From NCBI GenBank assembly GCA_964020155.1, contig OZ026558.1:3645969-3709968 (forward strand): DNA of 64,000 nt, given 5' to 3'. The position numbers were made by a program, and so were the translations under genes. Origin of the DNA: Chondrilla cf. caribensis (lineage: Eukaryota > Porifera > Demospongiae > Chondrillida > Chondrillidae). Below, one piece after another: positions 40,209 through 54,484 of this stretch. Within the stretch, counting starts at the first letter, position 1. Each line of letters opens with the position of its first letter. The notes below the pieces were generated by a model. The model saw only the letters and a list, made by a program, of their open reading frames with translations. It did not search any database and was not told the origin of the DNA.

Positions 40209-41031
40209 AAGCAAGCCAACTGTAGCTTTTTACTGTTTGAAGTTATCTGTATGGCTTCATTGGTTGCATATGTACTCACTCACAGCAGATATGTTATAAT
40301 AGACCCTATAATATTGTGTGATAATTCAGCATTGCTGTGTTATATGTCATGCATTCTGTTTATCACTTACAAGATTTCATAAACATTCATTGCATAGAGC
40401 ATGTGTACTGTACATGTAAATTTAAAAAACTGTACACATACATTGCATAACTGTGAATAGGGCTGTCAATGGACTAGAACAACAAGTTTCTGTCTTAGTC
40501 ACACACAATTCCTATCTCTCACATTCAATTCTGCTCTGTTAAACCTTTTATGTGTGTAGTGTAGAACCCATGGCCACGACTCAGACGACATACATTATAG
40601 AAATTCCTATTAATACTATATTGCCTCGATTTAAGGCTAATATTTTAAGAGGTATTAATTTTAGTGAACTTAGTGAGTGATGCAAGAATCACTACAATTA
40701 GTACTAGTTGAATTAGTAGCCTTAAAAGGTACTCTGTACACATCCCATCCATCAGAGTGAGGACCATTCCATGCACAATGGAGGCCCCTTGACCTGTCCT
40801 CTAGGTGGTCTCAACTGTGAGGATTTACTGTACCTATTCACATGCTCTGTATGTCCACTCACTACAGGATCAACTGAAGGTACATTCAATGAAGATAAGA
40901 AGAACTCTTCTATCCCGTCATATGTCAATGTAGAATTGGATGACAGAAGTGTTCCCATGACAACCAACCCAAGTTATGGACAAATTGAACTGATCAGTAA
41001 CCCTAACAAATCTCATTATGCAAATTTGTGA
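37081..41031 (+). CDS. R9: intact class A receptor
   Basis: Exons: signal 37081-37159, Ig 38329-38661, FN3 39099-39389, stalk 39524-39604, TM 39705-39842, tail 40868-41031. The sum is 1086 nt, a predicted 361-residue protein. It is the block-3 counterpart of R5. The Ig exon shows SICYGS, LTCSYPN, SEWTVNG and YYSCYILLYNGS. FN3 has NTCFENCTFQYEV and ends NINFTME, two codons shorter than R5. The TM exon lacks one codon before its donor (KQS rather than KQST). The tail is type 2: SYVNV, NPSYGQI, ten residues, YANL. The first intron holds the repeat block described at 31310-32060; it then diverges after about 37790 into unrelated AT-rich sequence. Confidence 0.88.
38687..38758. repeat. (GT)n after R9 Ig-exon donor
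   Basis: Begins about 25 bases after the donor GTGAGG at 38662. Confidence 0.92.
40107..40207. repeat. (GT)n in R9 TM-tail intron
   Basis: Paralogue of 16946-17037. Confidence 0.92.
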
Positions 41032-41713
41032 ATATTTACAACTCACAGACCAACATCTTGCAAGTCTAGCTGTTCATTGCTATTATTGGTAATTATGACT
41101 TCTGTTTATATGACATATAATATATGTAATAACACTTATATCTATATCTAACAGCGACCAAGAAATATTAATTAGAGATCATTTTTTGAGGTTCTACAAG
41201 TTTGAATTTTAATGAACACTTCAAGTTCAAAAAAGTATTGAATATACAAAATTGACCTGTCATTTGAATATAAAATATTACATAATATGGTGTGTGTTTA
41301 TAATGTATGCATGTAATAACAATATTATTGAAAGTGTGTATACATGCATTACATACATGATGATGTTCATTTACTTATCATGGTATACACGTAATACGGT
41401 ATATATATTTTATGTGCATGTGGTATAAACATGTACATCATGCATTGTACCTGCAGCTGCTAGCAGGGCTGGCTGCAGGGAAGGAATACTAATGAGTTAG
41501 AATGTATTGGCTTTACTAAATGTGTCTATTGCATAATGCCATCAACCCTGAGATCTATAATGTAATTATATCAACTATATAGTTACATATTGTAGTGTAC
41601 TTAGCTTAGCGACCACATTACCAACATACTCCTGAAGTACAACTGCACGGACGCCATTTTGTTACTGACTGAGCTCTGTTCGTCTACGTACACATAACCG
41701 TTAAGTCTAAGAT
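41032..41713. other. R9-R10 intergenic spacer
   Basis: AT-rich copy of the R5-R6 spacer but without the MITE at 18424-18601. The last 130 bases (GAAGTACAACTGCACGGACG and onward) are shared with the regions just upstream of R3 and R6 and probably hold the class B promoter. Confidence 0.6.
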
Positions 41714-44663
<2,950 letters not shown>

Positions 44664-45062
44664 ATGACTTGAAATGGAGTGTTGTTTGTTCTTTGTGTCA
44701 ACATCAAGTACTGTGTGTATGCATGTCAGATCTTATTGTAGAGAACAGAATGTGAATTTAGTACTTTTATCACTTGTACATTTGTACTTGTGTCATTTAT
44801 CCTTGAATGGAGTGTTGTTTGTTACTATTGAGGAGCTGTGTGTTGAATCTTATTGTTTAAACAATTGAATTGATTTTATATTCAATAAATATGCCACATG
44901 TCTTACATGTGTGAACAGGTCATTACTTAATCAATCCAATGATTACTTTGATCATAATAGAATTGAGGGTTTCCCATACCCTATTATAGTAGCCATTATA
45001 GTAGTAGGATACCTGTAGTTTGTACACAAATTATTGATTATAGTCTGAGTTTTTCTTAGATA
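44664..45062. other. R10-R11 intergenic spacer
   Basis: Tail-type-1 3' UTR followed by 160 bases shared with the R7 upstream region (GTGAACAGGTCATTACTTAA and onward). GGGTTTCCC at 44967-44975 is a shortened form of the motif found upstream of R4, R5, R8 and R9. Confidence 0.55.
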
Positions 45063-45851
45063 ATGAATCCTTCTTACTCGATGCTTTTTGCCCTCTTATC
45101 AGCTCTCTGTGGAACAGGTGAGTTAAGACCTTTGATTTGCTGATACAGCAGTATTTATATTATAGAATTTAAACTGTTGTGAAACCACGATATGCCGAAA
45201 TAAAATTAGCATGTACCAGACTATCTAGGGATTAATAGGTTATAAACAATAATCACTTTGCAATATGTACAAACATGTATATACACAAGCACAGCATTAG
45301 TCAATAAATTGATACTTTTTAAAGTTGAATGTATGTCAGATAGTAATGTATACATAAATGCTCCTTAAAACTTAAGGGCTCTTAGGAATGTAATATCCAA
45401 TACTTATACATATAACTTATGCTATTTACCAAAGTACACATACCCTAGTATGTGTATTTTATATACTATTATTAAATATTCCAATGCACTTCAGGAATTA
45501 TGAATATATTGTACTACAGGTGATGGTCAAGTGTATATAGAAGGACCAGCTGTTGATAGTGTCTGCTATGGGAACACTATTAGTCTTACATGTTCCTACC
45601 CCAACATATCAGATATGGTTGATGGGAGGAGGAAGTACTTTTCTACAAAAAGTGAATGGACAGTGAATGGTATTAGGATAGTACCAGATGGTAAAACATC
45701 AAAACCAAAAGCTACGTATACAAGATTGGATGTTACTCTCACAAGAGAAAGGTTCAAAAATGGTGCCTACTACTATTCTTGCTATTTAGTATTGTACAAT
45801 GGAAGCAGAGAGACTAGCAGTGACGTGGAGATTGACCCACCAGGTGAGGGA

Positions 45852-45930
<79 letters not shown>

Positions 45931-47669
45931 ATGCAAGCTATTTTTAAGCACACATCCTCAATTTAATATCACAACTTTTACCAGACTACATGTGTATGGT
46001 ATACAGTGTACTGCATATTGTGAGGATTATTTTTAATTTAGGATATTAGGAGGATATTACTATCAATACTCATATTAAAATTGGCAAGACTTCATCTCCT
46101 CCTCAAATTCACCCCCCCCCCCTTTCCTGTCCTATTGTAATGGATTACGTGCATATGCATGTAGGAAGATAAATGCACCTGCGTTTGTATTGTATGTAAA
46201 CTTATATTAGACAAATAGATATAGACAAATATCCATATCTTCCACACGACTCTCCAAAAGAGCCTTACAACATATCTCTTACTCCAGGTTTAATCTGTAT
46301 CTTACTTCTGGTGGTTATTCTCTTGTTATCTATCATTTCTGTTCAGACTCACCAAAGGAGCCCTACAACATATCTCTCACTCCTGGTGTTGCTAACATCA
46401 GTGTATCATGGGAACATGACAGTTCCTGTTTTGAGGGTCACTTGTTTGTGTTCGTTGTTAGTTGGCAGAAAGCTTGCACCTGTGATCTCTCTGAGCTGAG
46501 CACTGCAGTGAATGGGACAACCTTCAACATTCAAAACTTGGAACCTGACACCAACTACAGGATTTGTGTTTCAGCTGTAAGCACTTCTGATAACCAAGTG
46601 AAGAGTGAGAGGAAGTGTCTTCACACCAAGACTTTGACTAGTAAGACATATCATTCATTCAATGACATTGGACTGTGGCTAGTGTACAGGAACATACTTG
46701 TACTTAGTACAATATGTATTGATACATCCATGCTTTTTCATGTTTGAAATCATGCACACATGTTGGTATGTATAATTGAAATTTGTGTTACTTATTAAAA
46801 TATGCATGTTACCATGGCACATTTGTGCTATTGATTTTTTAATATCATGTTTGCTGAATTCCCTGCCATTAATTTTTCCTATTTATCTTTGCACACACAC
46901 ATGCACTCCACTTTCACTTATTGCAAATGCACACACATATATACACATGGTCTATTAAACACACAGCTACCTCCAACACAGGTGGACTGTACACAGGCCT
47001 CATTGCTGGTATTGTGGTAGTCTGTGCTGTTGTCATTTTACTGACATTTCTAGCTGGTTGTGGAGTTGGAGTGATAGTACATGTTGTTCACCAGAAGAAG
47101 TCCAAACAATTGACAAGTATGCATGTGTATGTGGTGTGTGTGGGTACTTGCATGATACTTGCGTACAAGCACGCTAAGCCTACAGATCAAAAAATTGTGT
47201 GTATACACGTGAGACCTGTATAACATGCTATATATATGATGTACACTTCCAAGTGGGAGTGCTGCAAAGAACTTATAGTGTTATTAATAATACTTCTATC
47301 TATATCTGTTGTATACTGGCTACTGTATGTTAAATATACTTTAGTGTGTTACCTTACGTATACCTGCTGTATTGTGTGGTGTACAATATAGTCAGTACTT
47401 CAATTTGTGGTACATGTATGTGAACGTTGGATGTTTAATATCCTAGAGTCATTCTTGGATGTACGCATGTACTTACCTCACTGTACACTTGTATTACGTT
47501 CACTTAAGGATCAACTGAAGGTGTGTTTGAAACAGATAAGAACTCTCCCATCTCATCACATGTCAATGAAGAATTGGATGACGGAAGCGTTCCCATGACA
47601 ACCAACCCCAGTTACATGCAGGTTGAAAGGATGACTGAAGGTCCCAAACCTCTTTATGGAAACTTGTGA
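45063..47669 (+). CDS. R11: intact chimeric receptor (class A Ig, class C FN3, type 1 tail)
   Basis: Exons: signal 45063-45117, Ig 45520-45843, FN3 46347-46640, TM 46967-47116, tail 47509-47669. The sum is 984 nt, 327 residues, no frame break. The Ig exon (SVCYGN, LTCSYPN, SEWTVNG, YYSCYLVLYNGS) is class A, closest to R7. The FN3 exon (SPKEPYNI, VSWEHDSSCFEGH, NYRICVSAV) is that of the second FN3 of R4/R8. The stalk is absent. A broken copy of the start of that FN3 lies at 46250-46290 (SPKEPYNISLTPG), marking the recombination zone. In the tail the first tyrosine motif is lost (SHVNEE), while NPSYMQV and PLYGNL remain. Confidence 0.88.
45859..45930. repeat. (GT)n after R11 Ig-exon donor
   Basis: Starts 15 bases after the donor at 45844. 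Confidence 0.92.
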
Positions 47670-48178
47670 ATGACTTGAAATGGAGTGTTGCTTGTTCTTT
47701 GTGTCAACATCAAGTACTGTGTGTATGCATGTCAGATCTCATACCAGAGAACTGAATGTGAATTCAGTTCTTTTATCACTTGTATTTTATACTTTTGTAT
47801 TTGTGTCACTTATATCATTCCATGGTGTGTTATTTCATTACTATTGTCAGTAGTTTCTGCTGGATTTCACTTTTACAGATTGAATTTTGATATGTCTGAT
47901 TTTCTGTCATTAATCCTAGGTCTTCGCATGGTAATGTTAACATGCAGTGATTCTGTGAAAGTTCAACCGTATCAATCGGCCGGGTCAGCTGCTCACGTGA
48001 TGTACGCGTGACTTTAAAATGGCGACAGTGTTTTTGCTCTTCTGGAGCTCTAGCTGCCACGTCATCCTTGCCAACTCACCGTGACCTGGCAAGCCTCTAT
48101 GTAGCGAGCTTACTTCTAATTCCTTTCGAAGAAGAAAAGGGTTCTTTGCTGGTTGACGATTTAGTAACTAACCAGTTA

Positions 48179-49759
48179 ATGATGGCGTGGTGGAAAGTGG
48201 TATTTTGGGCAAGAATACTCAGCGTTATTCTTTTTCTAGTCGTCTCGCTCAAGTTCAACCTCTACACATTAGCATCATTTGTTCTAGTACTAAGTAAGTT
48301 TTAACGTTCGTCCCCAGTTCTTGGTATCAAATGTTCTTTTCATCTCAAGTGTTTTATTGCCACCATTGTATTCTTCCAGTATCGTTCTACGGGCTACAAA
48401 GGAACATATTCTCAAGCAGTGCAGACGCCCGCAAAAATTCCACGACGAAATCCAGAGGTGACCAAACCGTTATTCCTCCCGAAGTAGTCCAAAAGTACAA
48501 AGAAGACATTACAAACTTCTCCCTGTTTTACAATCCTGAGAGCAACTCGACTCTCGACCACTTCAACGTGATAAAGAGATCGTCTCAGTGTATATTCGCC
48601 AGAAAATCAGTTCTGTGGGGGTCTGCGGATTACGACCCATCTCTGAGTCTAGAAGAAAATGTGCTGAAGTGAGTAACGTGTAGCCTACATATGGGGGATT
48701 TTAGGGTGATTTGGAACATTGTAATGTTATCTCAGGAATCTTACTTCATTTACCATGGTTGCATGATATAAGCCGTGCTTACATGTACCTTTTAAGCCGA
48801 TTGACCCTGGTGATCCCTTTCCCACATGCGCGCATACTAGATTATCTGTGCAGTCGAACTTGGTAAGACAAACACCCTTAAGACATGCAAATTGCTGTCA
48901 AGACAAACCAATTTTTGAGGATTATTTGGTTTGCTGTAGTACTGTGTACTTATAGTAAGCACATCCTACTGGACAGAACATATTTGATACCAAGACCTGA
49001 TTTTGTGGGTCACTTATAGTTTGTTTGAAGACACCCATCCCAATTGCATTAACCTATTCCACTCTCTACATAACTCACTTCGGCAAGTTCCTGCTACACT
49101 TGCTACTATGCGTGATATGTGGACACCAGTGGTTATATGGTCTTATTGTAAGAAAATGGAAATGCTCTGACATGCACATTCAGTACAACGGGAAGGAATT
49201 ATCAGTGTCACATTTGTTGTAATCCCTCAGGTCTGTGCCCCAGCTCATCAAATTCCTGACCATTGGTAGTCACCAGCATCTAGACGGTTTTGTCTTTGAA
49301 CTCCCTGGGGAAGACTTTGGACAGAATGTCCAAGACTTCAGTAAAGGAGTGTATCGACTACTGAAGTGTCTGTCTAATGTGGATCCATCTGGTATACGCT
49401 GTATGGAGAGAAATGTAGACCGAAAAGAATGGCATTTCTCCTTCAATGGCGAGTTGATATTTGTGACCACTTTTGCTCCCTGTTACCCCACAGCCAGTAG
49501 CCGATATGCTCATGGGGCCGAACACTGTTTTGTGTTACTACAACCGATGTACTCCTTCAACCACCACAACATTGGAGAAGACACACCACAGACCAACTGG
49601 GACAGCCCCAAGACCCTTCGCGATAAGATCCGTGTGGCTTTTAAGGAAAATGGCCGACCGTACCACATTCGTGAAACTATATTTTATCCAACTGCACATG
49701 ACATTGTGAAACCACTACAAGAAGGTGACGAGGTCATCAAGTGGTGGAAAAATGAGTGA
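48179..49759 (+). CDS. YqcI/YcgG-family-like protein with N-terminal membrane segment
   Basis: Three exons, 48179-48293, 48380-48668 and 49231-49759, join in frame (933 nt, 310 residues). The N terminus (ILSVILFLVVSLKFNLYTLASFVLVLI) is strongly hydrophobic and may anchor the protein. The C-terminal domain has FVFELPGEDF, WHFSFNGELIFVTTFAPCYP, SSRYAHGAEHCFVLLQPMYS, a TLRDKIR helix and a terminal WW. This order (F-GE-FV, SR, F-L--P, R--IR, WW) resembles the YqcI/YcgG family, otherwise best known from bacteria and fungi; its biochemical function is not established. The start was taken at the first in-frame ATG pair (48179/48182); the reading frame continues upstream without ATG, so a further 5' exon cannot be excluded. 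It starts 510 bases after the R11 stop. Confidence 0.68.
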
Positions 49760-51885
49760 AGAGAATGACATTGTAGATCCCATGAACTTGTATTTTACTA
49801 CATACGTAGGTGCATCAACCACACCTATTTCTGTACCACACCCATGGTTTATATGTGACCCTGCTACGTACATATGTGCATGTAGTACCTGTATATTGGT
49901 TATATTATGCATATGTGAAATAAGGATGTGGAAAGCTGTACATATACCGTTTTGTGTCATGGTAGGCAGGTAGATCAAAGTAAAATAGTGGTTCATAAAA
50001 CCTCTACAGCACACTTGGCGTTACCAATACAGCACACTTGCAATCAAGTCATTAACTATGTGTCACCCTTTCCATTGACTGATGAGACCAATTTCCTGTC
50101 ACCACCAACATCAGCAACAGCAAACAATGGAGCAGTAACAATAGTGCCATCCCATGACACAAGCTAGTTATGTCCCTTCCACACGGGATGTGCTGCTATA
50201 CAGTCACACTTTCAATCAATCACCGAGGGCGTCAGCCCGAGGTAATTAATTGAAAGTGTGAAAGGGACATAACTAAATCGTAATGGTAGACGTGTAATCC
50301 CATTGATGACACTGCATGTATTGAACAATGTATTAATTTTATTGTGTTACAATCACGTACACGCATACAGTACATACGTCTGCCTACTCCCCGACGATTG
50401 CATAACTATATTAAATAGTACATGTTATACAGTACTTACTCTAATTTTTGCTGGATGTAGATTACGCAATACACAATACACAACTAGTAGTGCAATTTGC
50501 TCTGTTATTATCACAAAACGACAATTACATATTTGCAACTTACTTCTTTCGAATGTCGACGTTATTCACGAGTTACATGTTCGTGAATCCAAAGTCGTTA
50601 GCAGAATCCACAAAAATGAAGTCCCAAAAGAAGAGAGCCAGTACAGACCAATCTGTACAATGTCATACACAATATTTTATCACAATATATAAGTGTATTG
50701 TTTGTTGTATAATGTCATTATTTTACCGTTATTATATTATGTAGTAGTTGTAACCCATGCACTCATCTGGTTCTGTGCATATCTAACAATGTAATACTGT
50801 ATATTGAGTATAAATTATAGCGTTGTTGGTACAAGATGGTGTAGAAATTCCCCAACAAAGAATAATATTATTTATGTCAACTTGTTATTCAATATAACGA
50901 ATAAATATTTTACCCTTTATAATAATAATAATAATAATATGTAATTATAATAATATGATAATATAGTTTTATTATCAATTTAACAACACAGGGTGGAAAT
51001 ACTATGATTATCACTGAGGTCTACGGCTGATATTCACACAGTGTCATATATTCAAATTCGACGTCGACATTGTCTGGTAGTGTGTTCGATGTATCTCCAC
51101 GCAATGCAATATGTTTGACATAACACGTACTATGTATATGAATACAATAATAATTACTATTACTAACTCAAGCTCAATTCTCATCTGCAGCCGATTGTAT
51201 CAAAACAGAATCAATTGCAGGCTGTTTATATACCGAAGGTAATAATTATAGTAAACCCACTTCTCAATAAATTCTATTGCCTCATATAAATTGCTATGAT
51301 ATTCACAAATTCTTAAATATAATATTATACGTAGCAACTTGAGTGATATTATACCAGACTGGTACTATTATTGTACGTAACTACAACTGTTAAGATCTGT
51401 ATATGTGAAAGTTGTTGGACATGTTGTTTGTATTTCCTTATAGTTGTAGGACTATTGTTTAACACGTCTAGAGCAATATTCAAACAATTCTTTTCACAAA
51501 TCAATCATTTGTGCAATGTTTCACGTATCACGGGCTTCTTCAGGCACCTACAAAGATGTTAAGATCTGTATACATGGAATATGTATTAAATTTATTCTGA
51601 ATCATTAATTTTAACAAAATCAATATTTATTCAAATTCAGTAACCAAAGTGGACATGTGCCCTTACAGATAGACGGGGAAAGTACAAGGGGTACAGTTTG
51701 TAGGTTCGATTGAAATTGATGAATCAGTGAGAATACAAAAAGACCATGTATAGTTCTGACACACAAATGAACACCAAGTACATATAATATACAAAAACAC
51801 AACATGAAATGATGTGGAATGAAAGGGTTACAATTGCACTGTATGTACAAACAACAACAGTCACACATCACATTTACTGATAGTG
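49760..51885. other. Intergenic, AT-rich; one fold-back
   Basis: Apart from the hairpin at 50165-50276 and an (AAT)n run near 50920-50940, no gene, tRNA or mobile element is recognisable. Short open frames at 50303-50744 lack any domain or splice support. Confidence 0.5.
50165..50276. mobile_element. Fold-back MITE-like element
   Basis: Outer arms TAGTTATGTCCCTT and AAGGGACATAACTA, inner arms CACACTTTCAAT and ATTGAAAGTGTG, and a central GAGGGCGTCAGCCC palindromic core. No coding capacity. Confidence 0.7.
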
Positions 51886-52920
51886 TTACGATTCTGGTAT
51901 CAATTTAGCTACTTGTTCTTTACTGATTTGGGGTAGGGATGACGGGAATCTGATGTTGAACCGAACGATTAGGTCCCCTTTACGTCCCGGTTGTTTTGAA
52001 ATTGGCATTCCTTCGCTAACGATACGTCTTTCCGTCGCTGGATTGACAATGTCCTTCAAAACCAAAGGAATTTTACGTCCACCCAAGGTGGGTACATTAA
52101 TGCTGGTGCCACACAAGGCTCTCACAAGAGGTATATTGGCCGTGTATATCAAATCATTCCCTTCCCTTTTGAACAGTGGGTGCCGCTCTTCCACCACTTT
52201 GAAGATGATGTCGGACGGTATCTTGCCCGGGTACTGGTCTCCTTCTTTTGCAAACGTAACCTTTGTGCCGGCCTTCCAACCTGGTTTAACATCAATAGTC
52301 ACAACTTTGTTCTCGTTTGAGCTAGTTCCATCAGGATGGACAACTCTTCGGTTTATCTTCATCTTCTTGGCACAACCGGTGTGTAGTTGCTCCAAACTCA
52401 AACGCAGGTCATACTCTACCGGAGGGTCTTGTACCTGGCGCTTTCGAGAACCACCAAACATTCCCTGACCGTTCTCAAAGTCCATCTGTTCCACCCCGCT
52501 ACCGGCGGGGAAGGAGAATCCCGAGAAACCGCCGCTTGTTCCGCCGGTTCCAGTCGAGAAGAGTCCAGACCTTCCGCCCATTCCTGATCTGAAAAGGGAT
52601 GCAAAAGGATCGCCATCGCCAAACATCTGCCTGAACAGGTCTCTTGGGTCGCCCTGGAACGTGTACGACTGAAAGCCACCGGGCCCACCACCAGCTCCGC
52701 CCTTAAGCCCCTCCTCGCCGTACTTATCGTAAATTTCCTTCTTTTGTGGGTCGCTCAGGACGTCGAAGGCCTCCGCGATCTCTTTGAACTTCTCCTCGGC
52801 TCCTGGGGACTGGTTCTTGTCGGGGTGGTACTTTAGGGCCATCTTCCGATAGGCCTTCTTCAGTTCTTCCGCCGTAGCCGACTTTGATACTCCTAGAATC
52901 CCATAGTAGTCTTTACCCAT
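51886..52920 (-). CDS. DNAJB: DnaJ/Hsp40 type II co-chaperone (DNAJB1/B4-like)
   Basis: Intronless 344-residue protein. Residues 1-70 form the J domain ([20 protein letters not shown] with the HPD tripeptide, [11 protein letters not shown]). A Gly/Phe-rich linker runs to about 160 ([30 protein letters not shown]). Two C-terminal substrate-binding domains follow ([71 protein letters not shown]). There is no CxxCxGxG zinc region, so it is type II. It stimulates Hsp70 ATPase and delivers unfolded clients in cytosol and nucleus. Full family length. The start is MGKDYYG, as usual for the group. Lack of introns plus an upstream heat-shock element suggests heat induction. Confidence 0.95.
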   Translation of the reverse strand: MGKDYYGILGVSKSATAEELKKAYRKMALKYHPDKNQSPGAEEKFKEIAEAFDVLSDPQKKEIYDKYGEEGLKGGAGGGPGGFQSYTFQGDPRDLFRQMFGDGDPFASLFRSGMGGRSGLFSTGTGGTSGGFSGFSFPAGSGVEQMDFENGQGMFGGSRKRQVQDPPVEYDLRLSLEQLHTGCAKKMKINRRVVHPDGTSSNENKVVTIDVKPGWKAGTKVTFAKEGDQYPGKIPSDIIFKVVEERHPLFKREGNDLIYTANIPLVRALCGTSINVPTLGGRKIPLVLKDIVNPATERRIVSEGMPISKQPGRKGDLIVRFNIRFPSSLPQISKEQVAKLIPES

Positions 52921-53110
52921 TTCGTCTGTTTGCCTACTTCGAATGTGGTAGAGGTAAACAAAATTAATGTCTTCTTACACCGAGAACGGTTTTAAAAGTG
53001 TCCTTTTCGACTTAGTCACAATACTATGGAGTGTTTCATTGGATCAACATTCTTTTAAAACAGTCGAACCGTCGCGAAAGATCCAGATACTTCTCAGCGA
53101 GATTCACTCA

Positions 53111-53138
53111 GAACACTCGAGAATTTTCGCTCATATTC
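53111..53138 (-). promoter_or_regulatory. Heat-shock element upstream of the DnaJ gene
   Basis: Read on +, GAA (53111), CTC (53116), GAA (53121), TTC (53126) and TTC (53136) lie on a strict 5-bp phase. The core GAATTTTC is a perfect GAAnnTTC. It is about 190 bases upstream of the DnaJ start codon, a typical position for HSF1 control. Confidence 0.6.
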
Positions 53139-53209
53139 GAGTCGAGTTCACCGGCCTCGACAGTACAAAGTTACGTCACACATTACGTAATGCGTGAACT
53201 ATAGCTACA

Positions 53210-54077
53210 ATAAATAGGGGAATGAATAATAATAATATTATTATATGCTTCTGCCAATATGCTACACCAGGAGTGCTTAGCAATTTCATTCCCATTCTCT
53301 CTCAATATTAAGCACCTCCCAATATAGCTAGGGTTACAGGCCATGTACAGAGATGAGTGTTTCACAATTTAGTTACTTACTGAAGTGGCATGGGCCAGAT
53401 GGAAATATCAGAATGACAGGCCCCTCTATGATGAGCTATGCCGAAAGGTGCTTAGCATTTTATTTTACTTATTCTCTCCCATACATATAAAATAATGAGC
53501 TCCTCCAAATGTTACTAGGGTTACAAGTCATCTATTCTGTATAATCAATATTACCACGGCTTCCCTGTGTCCATATGACACATTATAACACCATACTCAT
53601 AGATATAACACCAAAAATTCATAGGTACTGCACACATCATGGTGACCAGACTATTGTGATACAAAATTACTTTTTGCTGATGGACACCTCACCATAACAG
53701 TGTACATGAATAAGTATGTATGTTACTACGTATGTTTCATGTGGATATGTATACACACTATAATTATACGAAGATGGGGTGACCATTGAAATACTGCATT
53801 AATATAAGTAATTATATAAATTCAATGGACGCCACCATCTTTGACATCAAATAAATTTATACGAGGATATTATCAAACAAAATTAATTTATGCAATGTAT
53901 AATTATTATGTATTTCAAAGTAGATGTAGAAAGAAACAAGATATTCAAGTTAATCAAATTGCACAGTGAAATAGATGAATGTTTGATATGTAGTGTCATT
54001 ACTAATGAAATAAATATGATAAAAATTAAGAGCAAATCGTTTTAAATTATAACTAAAAATTGAATTAAGTAGCTTGT
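53210..54077. other. Intergenic, no supported gene
   Basis: AT-rich sequence between the DnaJ promoter and the stop codon of the WH2-like gene; nothing coding recognised. Confidence 0.5.
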
Positions 54078-54341
54078 TCAGGCTTTGTGCTTCTTGTTAC
54101 TTTTCTTAGACTTGAGGACCCTTGATAGTTCGGAGGCAAAAAACCCCTTTGTGGACTTCACTTTCTTGCGACCTTTGCGGGTCTGAACAAACATGCAAGG
54201 AACAATACAGAAGTCAATCACTGTTGAAGTCAACATGGTTACTAGAATAAGATGTAGAGAATAAGCAGCTTATTCGTCACATTAATCACTCACCACACAC
54301 ACACACGCACACACACACACGCACACACACATACACACACA

Positions 54342-54412
<71 letters not shown>

Positions 54413-54418
54413 ACATAC

Positions 54419-54484
<66 letters not shown>

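Noticed and set aside
48008..48178. Upstream extension of the YcgG-like protein
   Set aside because: Open but without ATG, and containing a different short ATG frame; I kept the first in-frame ATG at 48179.
50303..50744. Two overlapping frames of 98-129 residues
   Set aside because: AT-rich composition, no domain, no splice or promoter support.
51953..52587. + strand frames opposite the DnaJ gene
   Set aside because: Shadows of a strongly conserved minus-strand coding sequence.
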